Source: Treponema sp.
GTDB taxonomy: Bacteria > Spirochaetota > Spirochaetia > Treponematales > Breznakiellaceae
Assembly: GCA_031290325.1 (NCBI GenBank)
Contig: JAITNU010000103.1
Location: 1 to 13,107, forward strand
Length of the DNA stretch: 13,107 nucleotides
Reading direction: 5' to 3'
The notes under the pieces: generated by a model
Told to the model about the DNA's origin: nothing
Database searches by the model: none
Seen by the model: only the letters and a program-made list of their open reading frames with translations
In this document: piece after piece, positions 1-6,331 of the stretch
How positions within the stretch are numbered: the stretch's first letter is position 1
Layout of the letters: each line of letters starts with the position of its first letter
Position numbers and translations under genes: made by a program

Positions 1-117
1 ATGGTCGTTGCGTACGAGGGCGCGGACATAGCAGCCTCTTGATTTTAACTCCGCACAAAGGGCGAAGCCAGTACGCCCTGCCGCCCCGGTAACCAGATGA
101 ACTATCTTGTTATTCAT
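1..117 (-). CDS. NAD(P)-binding Rossmann-fold protein (NmrA/atypical SDR type), N-terminal fragment
   Basis: The minus strand reads 39 codons from an ATG at 117 and continues past the left edge without a stop. The peptide begins MNNKIVHLVTGAAGRTG and ends near VRALVRND. The VTGAAGRTG stretch (residues 9-17) is the GxxGxxG dinucleotide-binding loop after strand beta-1. The RALVR stretch at the end of beta-2 is typical of NmrA-like and extended or atypical short-chain dehydrogenases, where a basic residue often selects NADPH. A strong ribosome binding site, AAGGGGGG (130-123), lies five bases before the ATG and fixes the start. The substrate cannot be told from so short a piece; an oxidoreductase, a nucleoside-diphosphate-sugar epimerase or a redox-sensing regulator are all possible. 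It is divergent from the lipoprotein gene, with the IS630 relic between them. Confidence 0.85.
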   Translation of the reverse strand, partial: MNNKIVHLVTGAAGRTGFALCAELKSRGCYVRALVRNDH

Positions 118-137
118 AATATCCCCCCTTCTTTCAG

Positions 138-167
138 TATATATCTAAGACCAGTTCATGCTGTCAT
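138..167 (-). promoter_or_regulatory. possible sigma-70-type promoter for the Rossmann gene
   Basis: On the minus strand ATGACA (167-162) is followed after 18 bases by TATATA (143-138). Transcription would begin near 131, just before the ribosome binding site at 130-123. The boxes are imperfect and the surroundings are AT-rich, so chance is a real alternative. Confidence 0.25.
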
Positions 168-226
168 ATCTAATCCATATATTCAATACCCGGATTTCCT
201 TTATGGTTATATCCGTATAACAATTT

Positions 227-245
227 CTGACCCGGCAATTATAAT
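227..245 (+). repeat. left terminal inverted repeat of IS630 relic
   Basis: The repeat begins CTGACCCGGCAATTAT. It matches the reverse complement of 765-783 at 18 of 19 positions; the only mismatch is the seventeenth base. Confidence 0.85.
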
Positions 246-269
246 ATGGCCTAAAAGAATAAAATGTAG

Positions 270-275
270 TATAAT
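270..275 (+). promoter_or_regulatory. TATAAT -10 box for the transposase relic
   Basis: A perfect TATAAT lies 19 bases before the transposase ATG at 295, with a purine-rich GGAAAGA (284-290) as ribosome binding site. No convincing -35 hexamer is found 16-18 bases upstream. Confidence 0.3.
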
Positions 276-294
276 TAAAGTATGGAAAGAATAG

Positions 295-764
295 ATGGCC
301 TTCAGTGCCGACGCACTGGAAGAAAGGCGAAAAATAATCGTCAGGATGAAAAAAGCAGGAAGCAAGCTCAAAGAAATTGCAGCGGCTACTGGATGTAGTA
401 CTATACGGGTAATATGGAATAAGTGGAAGCAGGAAAAAATAACCAGAACGTCCCCCCAAAAGCGGGGAAGAAAACAGGGAGAAAAAAGAACCCCCTGAAC
501 AGGAACAAACGATAGTCGATAAACGTCCTGATGAACTGAACCTGAATTGTGCCCTGTGGACCCGGAAAGTGGTACAAATGCTTATCGAACAGAAATATGG
601 TATTGGTCGATACGGACGGTAGACCTGAAAGGTGGGGTTTTACTCCCCAATGCGGATGTAAAACAGGGAGTTGGCACCAGTAAAGACCTACCTTACGAGA
701 GGTGATCGAGGAACACCTGCAGATGTTGAAGAAAACACCACATAGCTATGCTGCTCTATGCTAA
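295..764 (+). pseudogene. IS630-family transposase remnant (frameshifted, core deleted)
   Basis: Three consecutive fragments in three frames resemble one IS630 transposase. Frame 1 (295-498) encodes a 67-residue helix-turn-helix region with ERRKIIVRMKKAGSKLKEIA followed by GCSTIRVIWNKWKQ, ending at a TGA. A second frame, from about 490, continues with PEQEQTIVDKRPDEL, then CALWTRKVVQMLIEQKYGI, matching the conserved IS630 second helix-turn-helix, and stops at 620-622. A third frame contains RWGFTPQ (630-650), the motif that normally precedes the DDE domain. It then meets a stop, and resumes with REVIEEHLQMLKKTP up to TAA at 762-764, which resembles the family C-terminus. The DDE catalytic core is absent. 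IS630 genes can use programmed frameshifting, but two shifts plus the deletion show decay. Family assignment is from motif memory and is fairly secure. Confidence 0.8.
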
Positions 765-783
765 ATAATAATTGCCGGGTCAG
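765..783 (-). repeat. right terminal inverted repeat of IS630 relic
   Basis: This is the inverted partner of 227-245. It starts immediately after the stop codon (762-764) of the C-terminal transposase fragment, as expected for a compact insertion sequence. Confidence 0.85.
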
Positions 784-847
784 TAACTGGTTGACATTGC
801 ATGGAATACTAGTTTTCGACCTTCAATTCCGGTAAACTATAAGGATT

Positions 848-2215
848 ATGGTATCGGCCATCAAAAAGCAGCATCTTTTTTTTCTCATTCTGATTGGAGC
901 GGCCCTGGCAAGCTCCTGTACCGGCTGTACCCGGTCCCTGGGATGGGGCCTCTTGTTGTGGTCCACCGAAGAGCCTGCCATTCCCTCGGGAACGATTCTG
1001 CAGGTGTATATCAAATCGAATATAAACCATGTGTGGGTAGTGGGGATTCCCGAATCCTACCGCAGGCCGGAAAATCAGGTGGATAAATTTGAGATTCCCC
1101 TGGCCCAGCTTGAACTCCTGGGCACGAAAAGCGCTGCCCAGCGGCGGGCGGCGGCTTTTTCTAAGCTTGCCCTAAGCTACGCGGAAACGTTGCAGGATGG
1201 GCTGCCTATCAGGGAAAGCCCGGATAACAATGCCCGGCGGGTATACCGGCTCAAAATGGGGGAGATAATCAAGATTATGGCCAAAGCCGAGGGGATTTCC
1301 GCCCTTGGTGCCAATGGAGACCCGCTTCCTGGAACCTGGTATCAGGTGCTCACCGAAAACGGCAGCCTGGGGTACTGTTTTTCCTACCGGCTTAAACTGT
1401 TTGAATACACCGGGGGACCCCTGGCCCTTACTCAGGTCGCGGCGGTGGCGGAGGAGGATAAAGACCTGGAACGGGTGTTGTCCCAAACCTGGTCTCCTGA
1501 CTGGTACGGAACCATGGTGAATTACCATAAAATAGACCTGGATGACCTGTCCCAGCAATGGCATTTCTCCCCTGGTCAGGATACGGGGATTGCCCGGATC
1601 TATCTGTCCACCATAGACAAGAGTTTTTCCTATACGAGTATTCGTGCTGATGGCCCCCGTTCCTGGCGTTTCGAGGGCGCTCCCCTCCAGATGAGCCTCC
1701 GCTCTGATACGACCCTGGCAGTACAGTACAGTGAAAACGGCGGTGTGCTGCGGACCCTCCTGTTTGTGGCCCTTTCCTCCCCGGTGGATGATCTCATCGT
1801 CCAGGAAAGCGCCCGCCGGGAGGCGCTTTTCAACAGCATCTACGTCCAGGGACCGGTATACAACAGTACCAACTATGGTACCCTGACCTTTTCCGGGGAA
1901 GGGCGGTTCACCTGGAGCGGCTATGATCTGCTGATTTACCAGGTGATTCCCCCTTCGGTGCTGGGAAGCGGGACCATAACAATGGGGCTGTTTCTGGATG
2001 CTTCTCTGCAGAACCGGTATGACGGGGCCTTTTCGCTACATTTTGATGGGATAGGCGGTTCCGGTACTGTGGCGAATTTCATATATACCCTGAGCAGCCA
2101 GGGGTTCCGGCTTGAATACGTCCCATCAGCAAACCTTGACGGTGTAACTGTTACCCGCCGGGCGGTTTCACCGATTGTGCTTTTTTTCAGGGCTGCTTCC
2201 CCTGAGGATTTCTGA
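848..2215 (+). CDS. SH3-domain lipoprotein, spirochaete type
   Basis: This is a 455-residue predicted lipoprotein. The N-terminus has basic residues (KK, 6-7), a hydrophobic core (10-21) and LASSC with Cys24 as the probable lipidation site; Cys27 is an alternative. This fits the relaxed spirochaete lipobox. Residues about 112-185 look like a bacterial SH3 domain: LPIRESPDNNARRVYRLKMG, then a GTWYQVLTENGSLGYCFSYR segment. Such domains often bind peptidoglycan or protein ligands. The remaining 270 residues are rich in beta-strand-like, Thr/Ser/Gly-containing sequence and match no family I can name. The start follows AAGGA (841-845), though only two bases separate it from the ATG. The ABC-F gene begins three bases after the stop, suggesting co-transcription. 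Enzymatic function is not apparent; a cell-envelope structural or sensing role is an inference. Confidence 0.8.
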   Translation: MVSAIKKQHLFFLILIGAALASSCTGCTRSLGWGLLLWSTEEPAIPSGTILQVYIKSNINHVWVVGIPESYRRPENQVDKFEIPLAQLELLGTKSAAQRRAAAFSKLALSYAETLQDGLPIRESPDNNARRVYRLKMGEIIKIMAKAEGISALGANGDPLPGTWYQVLTENGSLGYCFSYRLKLFEYTGGPLALTQVAAVAEEDKDLERVLSQTWSPDWYGTMVNYHKIDLDDLSQQWHFSPGQDTGIARIYLSTIDKSFSYTSIRADGPRSWRFEGAPLQMSLRSDTTLAVQYSENGGVLRTLLFVALSSPVDDLIVQESARREALFNSIYVQGPVYNSTNYGTLTFSGEGRFTWSGYDLLIYQVIPPSVLGSGTITMGLFLDASLQNRYDGAFSLHFDGIGGSGTVANFIYTLSSQGFRLEYVPSANLDGVTVTRRAVSPIVLFFRAASPEDF

Positions 2216-2218
2216 TTC

Positions 2219-4171
2219 ATGGCCTTTGTACAATGCTCCCGGGTATCCCTCGCCTTTGGGAACCGGGATATCCTCAAAGAGGTGAGCCTCTCCCTTGCCG
2301 CCGGTTCCTCTGCGTGTCTTGCCGGGGCCAACGGGTCTGGTAAATCAACCCTCATGCAGGTGCTCGCAGGTAAACGCGCCCCGGATACAGGGGATCGGGC
2401 GATCCAGAAGGGGAGCCGGGTTTCTTATCTCCCCCAGTCGGGGATAGTCCACCGGGGCAGGGCCCTGCGGGATGAGGCAGAAACTGCCTATCATGCCATT
2501 ACCGCCATGCTTTCCCAGATGGAGGCTCTGGGCAGGACCCTGGAACAGGCCAAGCACGACGACAGCCGCACCGCGACCCTGCTTGAGGAGTTTCACCTGC
2601 TCCAGGAAGGGGTGGAAAATTCCGGCTATTATCAGCGGGAACAGACCATCGCCATGGTTCTTGCAGGGCTTGGGTTTGCCGAAACTGACCTGGACCGGCG
2701 GGTGGAAGAATTTTCCGGAGGCTGGCAGATGCGTATCGCCCTGGCCAAGGTGCTCCTGGAAGTGCCGGACATCCTGCTCCTTGACGAACCTACCAACTAC
2801 CTGGACATTGAAGCCCGGACCTGGCTTGAAGGGTGGCTTCACGCCTTTACCGGGGGCTATCTCCTGGTCTCTCACGACCGTTATTTTCTGGATGTTACGG
2901 TTACCGAGGTGTATGAACTCTTCCAGGGTAGCCTCAAACGGTACGCAGGGAACTACAGCGCCTACGAAAAGGTCCGGGACCTTGAACTGGAAAGCCTTGC
3001 CAAACGCTACGCTGCCCAGCAGGAAGAGATCGCCAGGGCTGAGGACCTGATCCGCCGGTTCCGCTACAAGGCAAGCAAGGCTGCCATGGCCCAGGAACGG
3101 ATCAAGAAGCTGGAAAAGATGGAACTCATCGAAATCCCCGAATCCCTCAAGAAGATCAGCATCACCTTTCCGCCGCCACCCCACGCAGGCCGCATAGCCC
3201 TCACCCTGGAAGGCATCGGCAAATGCTATGGTCAGCGGCGGGTCCTTGGAGGGCTGGACCTGGTCCTGGAATCCCGGGAAAAGCTCGTGGTGGTGGGCCG
3301 GAACGGCGCAGGAAAAACCACGCTCCTGCGGATTCTCGCCGCAGTGGACCTGGATTTTGAGGGGACCCTCCAGTATGGCGCCGGTATTTCTGCAGGGTAT
3401 TTCTCCCAAGACGCCGCGGAAACCATGACTGGTCCTGAGCAGGTATTGGAATGTATAGAAGCCGAAGCTCCCACGGAACCCAAGGTGCGGGATATGCTCG
3501 GCAGTTTCCTCTTCCGGGGGGATGACGTGTATAAGCCCCTTTCGGTCTTGTCCGGCGGGGAGAAGAGCCGTCTTGCCCTGCTCAAGATGCTCCTCAAGCC
3601 TTTGAACCTCCTCATCCTTGACGAACCCACCAACCACCTGGACCTCTATTCCAAGGACATACTCCTTGACACCCTGAGAAACTTTACGGGGACCATCATC
3701 TTCGTTTCCCATGACCGGGCTTTCATGGAGGCCCTTTCCACCAAGACCCTGGAACTTTCCAGCCGCAGGCCCCGGCTTTTCTACGGGAACTATGCCTATT
3801 ACCTGGACCGCCTTGAGCGGGAAGCAGCCGGCAGTGCAGCGTTCGGGGAAAAGCCGGCTCCCTTACCGAAACCCGGGGTTGAAGAGCGTAAGACCGGGTC
3901 TGCAGAACGCCGGGAAGCGGAAAAACAGCGGCAGACCCATATTCGCCGGCTGGAACGGCAGGAAGGGGAGATCCTTAAAGCCCTGGAGTATCTGGAAACT
4001 GAAAAGGCCCGGGTGGAAGGGGAACTGGCAAAGCCGGAAATCTACTGTAACGGAGCACAAGCAAAGGTGGTGAAGCTCAAACTCGACGAAACCGCACTAG
4101 CGCTGGAGATCAAAACCCAGGAATGGGAAGCAAAGGCCGCGGAACTGGAACAGGCCCGGCAGTCCCTATAA
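2219..4171 (+). CDS. ABC-F family ATPase (Uup/YheS-like), translation-associated
   Basis: This 650-residue protein has two ATP-binding cassettes in tandem and no membrane segments, the hallmark of ABC-F proteins, which act on ribosomes rather than as transporters. Cassette 1 has Walker A GANGSGKST (36-44), signature FSGGW (about 164-168) and Walker B LLLDEPTNYLD (about 185-195). Cassette 2 has Walker A GRNGAGKTT (360-368), signature LSGGE (about 444) and Walker B LLILDEPTNHLD (about 465). Between them is the charged P-site tRNA-interaction linker, with RYKASKAAMAQERIKKLEKM. The C-terminal 75 residues are a predicted coiled coil, as in Uup. Both catalytic glutamates (DEPTN) are present, so it should hydrolyse ATP. 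A GAGGA ribosome binding site (2204-2208) lies inside the end of the lipoprotein gene. A housekeeping ribosome factor is more likely than an antibiotic-resistance ABC-F, but sequence alone does not settle this. Confidence 0.93.
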   Translation: MAFVQCSRVSLAFGNRDILKEVSLSLAAGSSACLAGANGSGKSTLMQVLAGKRAPDTGDRAIQKGSRVSYLPQSGIVHRGRALRDEAETAYHAITAMLSQMEALGRTLEQAKHDDSRTATLLEEFHLLQEGVENSGYYQREQTIAMVLAGLGFAETDLDRRVEEFSGGWQMRIALAKVLLEVPDILLLDEPTNYLDIEARTWLEGWLHAFTGGYLLVSHDRYFLDVTVTEVYELFQGSLKRYAGNYSAYEKVRDLELESLAKRYAAQQEEIARAEDLIRRFRYKASKAAMAQERIKKLEKMELIEIPESLKKISITFPPPPHAGRIALTLEGIGKCYGQRRVLGGLDLVLESREKLVVVGRNGAGKTTLLRILAAVDLDFEGTLQYGAGISAGYFSQDAAETMTGPEQVLECIEAEAPTEPKVRDMLGSFLFRGDDVYKPLSVLSGGEKSRLALLKMLLKPLNLLILDEPTNHLDLYSKDILLDTLRNFTGTIIFVSHDRAFMEALSTKTLELSSRRPRLFYGNYAYYLDRLEREAAGSAAFGEKPAPLPKPGVEERKTGSAERREAEKQRQTHIRRLERQEGEILKALEYLETEKARVEGELAKPEIYCNGAQAKVVKLKLDETALALEIKTQEWEAKAAELEQARQSL

Positions 4172-4226
4172 GCGTACTGTTCCACAAGATTGCCCCCCAT
4201 GATATGATGCACAGGGAGCAGTAATC

Positions 4227-5462
4227 ATGAAAGAACCGATTTTTAAGGCTATCGAGCAGTTCCGTCCCCTGGCGGTGGAGCTGGAAACAGAACTGACCAG
4301 GCGGCCTGCCATTTCCCCGGAATCCGGTGGGGAGGGAGAACTGGACAAATGTGCATTCCTGGAACAATGGCTTAAAACCAAGGGAATCACCCAACTGGAA
4401 CGGCACGATGCCCCGGACCCCCGGGCTAAGGGTGGGATACGGCCTAATCTCGTAGCCACTATTCCCGGTAATACCGACACCAGGCGGCTGTGGATCATGA
4501 GCCACCTGGATGTGGTGCCTCCGGGGGAACACTGGGAAAGCGATCCCTGGAAGGTGGTTCAGCGGGAGGATGGTCCCCTGGGACCTCGGCTCATCGGCAG
4601 GGGGGTGGAGGATAACCAGTTGGGGCTTACCGCCTCGGTACTGGCAGCCCTGGCCCTGGTGGAGCAGGGTCTTGTTCCGCCCCACCCGGTAAAGCTCCTC
4701 TTTGCGGCAGATGAGGAAATGGGGAGCGCCTACGGCATCCTCTGGCTCCTTAAAAACCGGAACCTCTTCCGCAGGGATGACCTGGTCCTCATCCCCGATG
4801 GCGGGGATCCTAAAGGTGAAACCATTGAGGTTGCGGAGAAGAACCTCATCTGGGCGAAGTTCACCACCCTGGGACTGCAGGCCCACGGTTCCCGGCCGGA
4901 TCAGGGGGCCAATGCCCACCTTGCCGGGGCAGACCTTGCGGTGAGGCTCCACTACGGCCTTTCACTGGTCTTCGATCAGCGGGTTTCCCTCTTTGAGCCG
5001 GATTATTCCACCTTTCAGCCCACCAAGAAGGCGGCCAATGTCCCCAATATCAATACCATTCCCGGGGAAGATGTGTTTTACATGGACATGCGGATCCTTC
5101 CCCAGTATCCGGTGGAGACCGTGCTGGAGGAAATCGACCGTATCACCACAGCAGTAGCGGACCAATATAGGGTACGGATCACCCGGGACCTGGTCCAGGT
5201 GTCAGAGTCCAAGGCGACTTCCCCGGATTCGCCCCTGGTTACGCTCCTCGCCAACACGGTCAAAGAAGTGTACCAGGTGAACCCCCGGCTCATCGGCATA
5301 GGGGGCGGGACTGTGGGGGCGCCGCTCAGGAACGAGGGCATTGACTCGGTGGTGTGGAGCCGTATGCAGCATACCGCTCATCAGCCCAATGAATACGTGG
5401 TGATCGAAGACGTTGTAGGGAACGCCCAGGTTATGGCGCTGCTGATGATGGCGGAACGGTGA
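4227..5462 (+). CDS. M20-family metallopeptidase / metallo-hydrolase
   Basis: This 411-residue protein belongs to the zinc-dependent M20 family (ArgE/DapE/CPG2 group), which cleaves peptide or N-acyl bonds in the cytoplasm. The di-zinc site is intact: His93 and Asp95 in SHLDVVPPG, bridging Asp129 in GRGVEDNQ, the general-base pair Glu163-Glu164 in ADEEMGS, Asp191 in IPDGGD, and His385 in HQPNEYV. The insert with AHGSRPDQGANAH fits the lid/dimerisation domain, whose His normally contacts substrate across the dimer. The exact substrate (dipeptide, succinyl-diaminopimelate or acyl amino acid) cannot be assigned from motifs. The start follows an AGGGAG site (4213-4218) with an eight-base spacer. 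It lies 55 bases after the ABC-F gene, probably in the same transcript, and converges with the GerMN gene 30 bases beyond its stop. I found no clear terminator in that short gap. Confidence 0.92.
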   Translation: MKEPIFKAIEQFRPLAVELETELTRRPAISPESGGEGELDKCAFLEQWLKTKGITQLERHDAPDPRAKGGIRPNLVATIPGNTDTRRLWIMSHLDVVPPGEHWESDPWKVVQREDGPLGPRLIGRGVEDNQLGLTASVLAALALVEQGLVPPHPVKLLFAADEEMGSAYGILWLLKNRNLFRRDDLVLIPDGGDPKGETIEVAEKNLIWAKFTTLGLQAHGSRPDQGANAHLAGADLAVRLHYGLSLVFDQRVSLFEPDYSTFQPTKKAANVPNINTIPGEDVFYMDMRILPQYPVETVLEEIDRITTAVADQYRVRITRDLVQVSESKATSPDSPLVTLLANTVKEVYQVNPRLIGIGGGTVGAPLRNEGIDSVVWSRMQHTAHQPNEYVVIEDVVGNAQVMALLMMAER

Positions 5463-5492
5463 TTACCGTCCCCAATCAGATGGAGGGCCGGC

Positions 5493-6263
5493 CTAAAATA
5501 TATCCCGGCTGATCGGTCTGCCTATCTGTATGCCTTCGGACAAAAAGTCAAGCACCCGCCCATCAATGAGAATTTGTACATCCCTGATATCGGGAAATTC
5601 CTGGACTGTCCAGAGGACCTGTTTTAATTGGGCTATATACCCCTCTGCACCAAAGGTATTGTATTTGAAGTCATCGGTGAAGCTGATATACGCGGTTTCT
5701 CCCCGAACAATAGCGGATAAAATCCCCGTACCCTGGGGTATCAGGGATATAAGGCCCCGGCTCTGTTCCTCTACAGTCGGTCCCAGCACGAGTTGTTTAA
5801 GCACATCAAGCATCGGGGAATTGGAGCGGGGGAATCTCCTGGTTACTCGTATCTGCCGGATGTCGCCGTTCTGGTCAACCTGGATAAAATACAGCGCCCT
5901 GATGACTTCTGCCGGCGCTTCCTGGACAGGCGGGGAATCTTCTGGAACCAGAGACAGGACCGGTTCGGAATCAGGCAGGTCTTCAGGGGGAATCTCTTCC
6001 CACATCAACGCAGGGAACTCATCCGGTATGGTATCCTCGGGTTTCTGTTCCACCGGAGGTTTGAAAAACCAGGCCGGCAGATGAGCCTCCCGCATGGTTT
6101 TCTGGATCCGATCCTGGTAAACCAGGAAAAGGCAGCTTATCAGCACGAAAAAGAAGAGCCAAAAGATAATGATCCCCCCCAACCGCTTCCGAACCTTGGC
6201 AGGTTTAGCCGGAGCTTTATTATACGCATGATACGGATATTTTCTCTGAGGCTTTCTTGACAT
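5493..6263 (-). CDS. GerMN-domain membrane-anchored protein
   Basis: The minus-strand protein has 256 residues from the ATG at 6263. The N-terminus is strongly basic, followed by one membrane segment (about 29-49, GIIIFWLFFFVLISCLFLVY). A proline- and acid-rich spacer (about 60-120) comes next, then a GerMN-like domain (about 125-245) containing PMLDVLKQLVLGPT, LIPQGTGILSAIVRGETAYI and a final VQILIDGRVLDFLSEGI stretch. The domain is known from Bacillus GerM and from LpqB, and occurs in non-sporulating bacteria as an extracytoplasmic module. The topology implies a small cytoplasmic tail and an outward-facing domain. Longer starts exist at TTG 6287 and ATG 6284, but they lie upstream of the best -10 box (6276-6281) and could not be transcribed from that promoter. 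The gene is divergent from the rhamnose operon. A cell-envelope role is likely; the specific function is unknown. Confidence 0.85.
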   Translation of the reverse strand: MSRKPQRKYPYHAYNKAPAKPAKVRKRLGGIIIFWLFFFVLISCLFLVYQDRIQKTMREAHLPAWFFKPPVEQKPEDTIPDEFPALMWEEIPPEDLPDSEPVLSLVPEDSPPVQEAPAEVIRALYFIQVDQNGDIRQIRVTRRFPRSNSPMLDVLKQLVLGPTVEEQSRGLISLIPQGTGILSAIVRGETAYISFTDDFKYNTFGAEGYIAQLKQVLWTVQEFPDIRDVQILIDGRVLDFLSEGIQIGRPISRDIF

Positions 6264-6275
6264 CTGCACAATTAT

Positions 6276-6304
6276 ATGATACATCAAATGAGGTGCAGGG
6301 TCAA
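6276..6304 (-). promoter_or_regulatory. predicted promoter of GerMN gene in divergent intergenic region
   Basis: On the minus strand TTGACC (6304-6299) and TATCAT (6281-6276) are separated by exactly 17 bases, each one mismatch from the sigma-70 consensus. Transcription would start near 6269, only about six bases before the ATG at 6263, so the message would be almost leaderless. A ten-base dyad, TGATACATCA (6277-6286), overlaps the -10 and could be an operator, but it is too short to claim. Confidence 0.55.
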
Positions 6305-6317
6305 GGGTCTCTGGAGA

Positions 6318-6323
6318 AAGGAG
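6318..6323 (+). promoter_or_regulatory. ribosome binding site pointing to an ATT start
   Basis: AAGGAG is followed after eight bases by an in-frame ATT at 6332. No in-frame ATG exists at the 5' end of this gene, and no other strong ribosome binding site is seen nearby. The site therefore selects a rare ATT initiator, as known for infC. Confidence 0.5.
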
Positions 6324-6331
6324 AAAAATCC

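Larger units (their letters stand above)
227..783 (+). mobile_element. decayed IS630-family element, internally deleted
   Basis: The element is bounded by inverted repeats at 227-245 and 765-783. Between them lie remnants of an IS630 transposase: the N-terminal helix-turn-helix region, a middle piece and the extreme C-terminus. At 557 bp it is about half the usual length of roughly 1.1 kb, and the DDE catalytic region is missing. IS630 elements insert at TA dinucleotides. The right end is followed directly by TA (784-785), while the left end is preceded by TT, so one copy of the target TA may have mutated. The element cannot mobilise itself, but its intact ends might be recognised by a related transposase elsewhere in the genome. 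Confidence 0.82.

Noticed and set aside
145..459. 104-codon minus-strand open frame over the IS630 relic
   Set aside because: It is antisense to recognisable transposase sequence, has low-complexity aromatic composition and matches no family.
791..819. complete promoter for the lipoprotein gene built on TTGACA 791-796
   Set aside because: The hexamers at 16-18 bases spacing are TTTTCG-like and do not resemble a -10 box.
2345..3712. 455-codon minus-strand open frame inside the ABC-F gene
   Set aside because: It is the antisense of a gene with both Walker and signature motifs intact; long antisense frames are expected in GC-rich genes.
5486..5493. GGCCGGCC palindrome between the convergent M20 and GerMN genes as a bidirectional terminator
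   Set aside because: It is only eight bases with no loop and no flanking U-tract; such a palindrome is common by chance in GC-rich DNA.
6257..6331. N-terminal extension of the isomerase from TTG 6257
   Set aside because: The TTG has no ribosome binding site, forms part of a TTGACA hexamer, and the encoded 25 residues are polar and unlike the family start.
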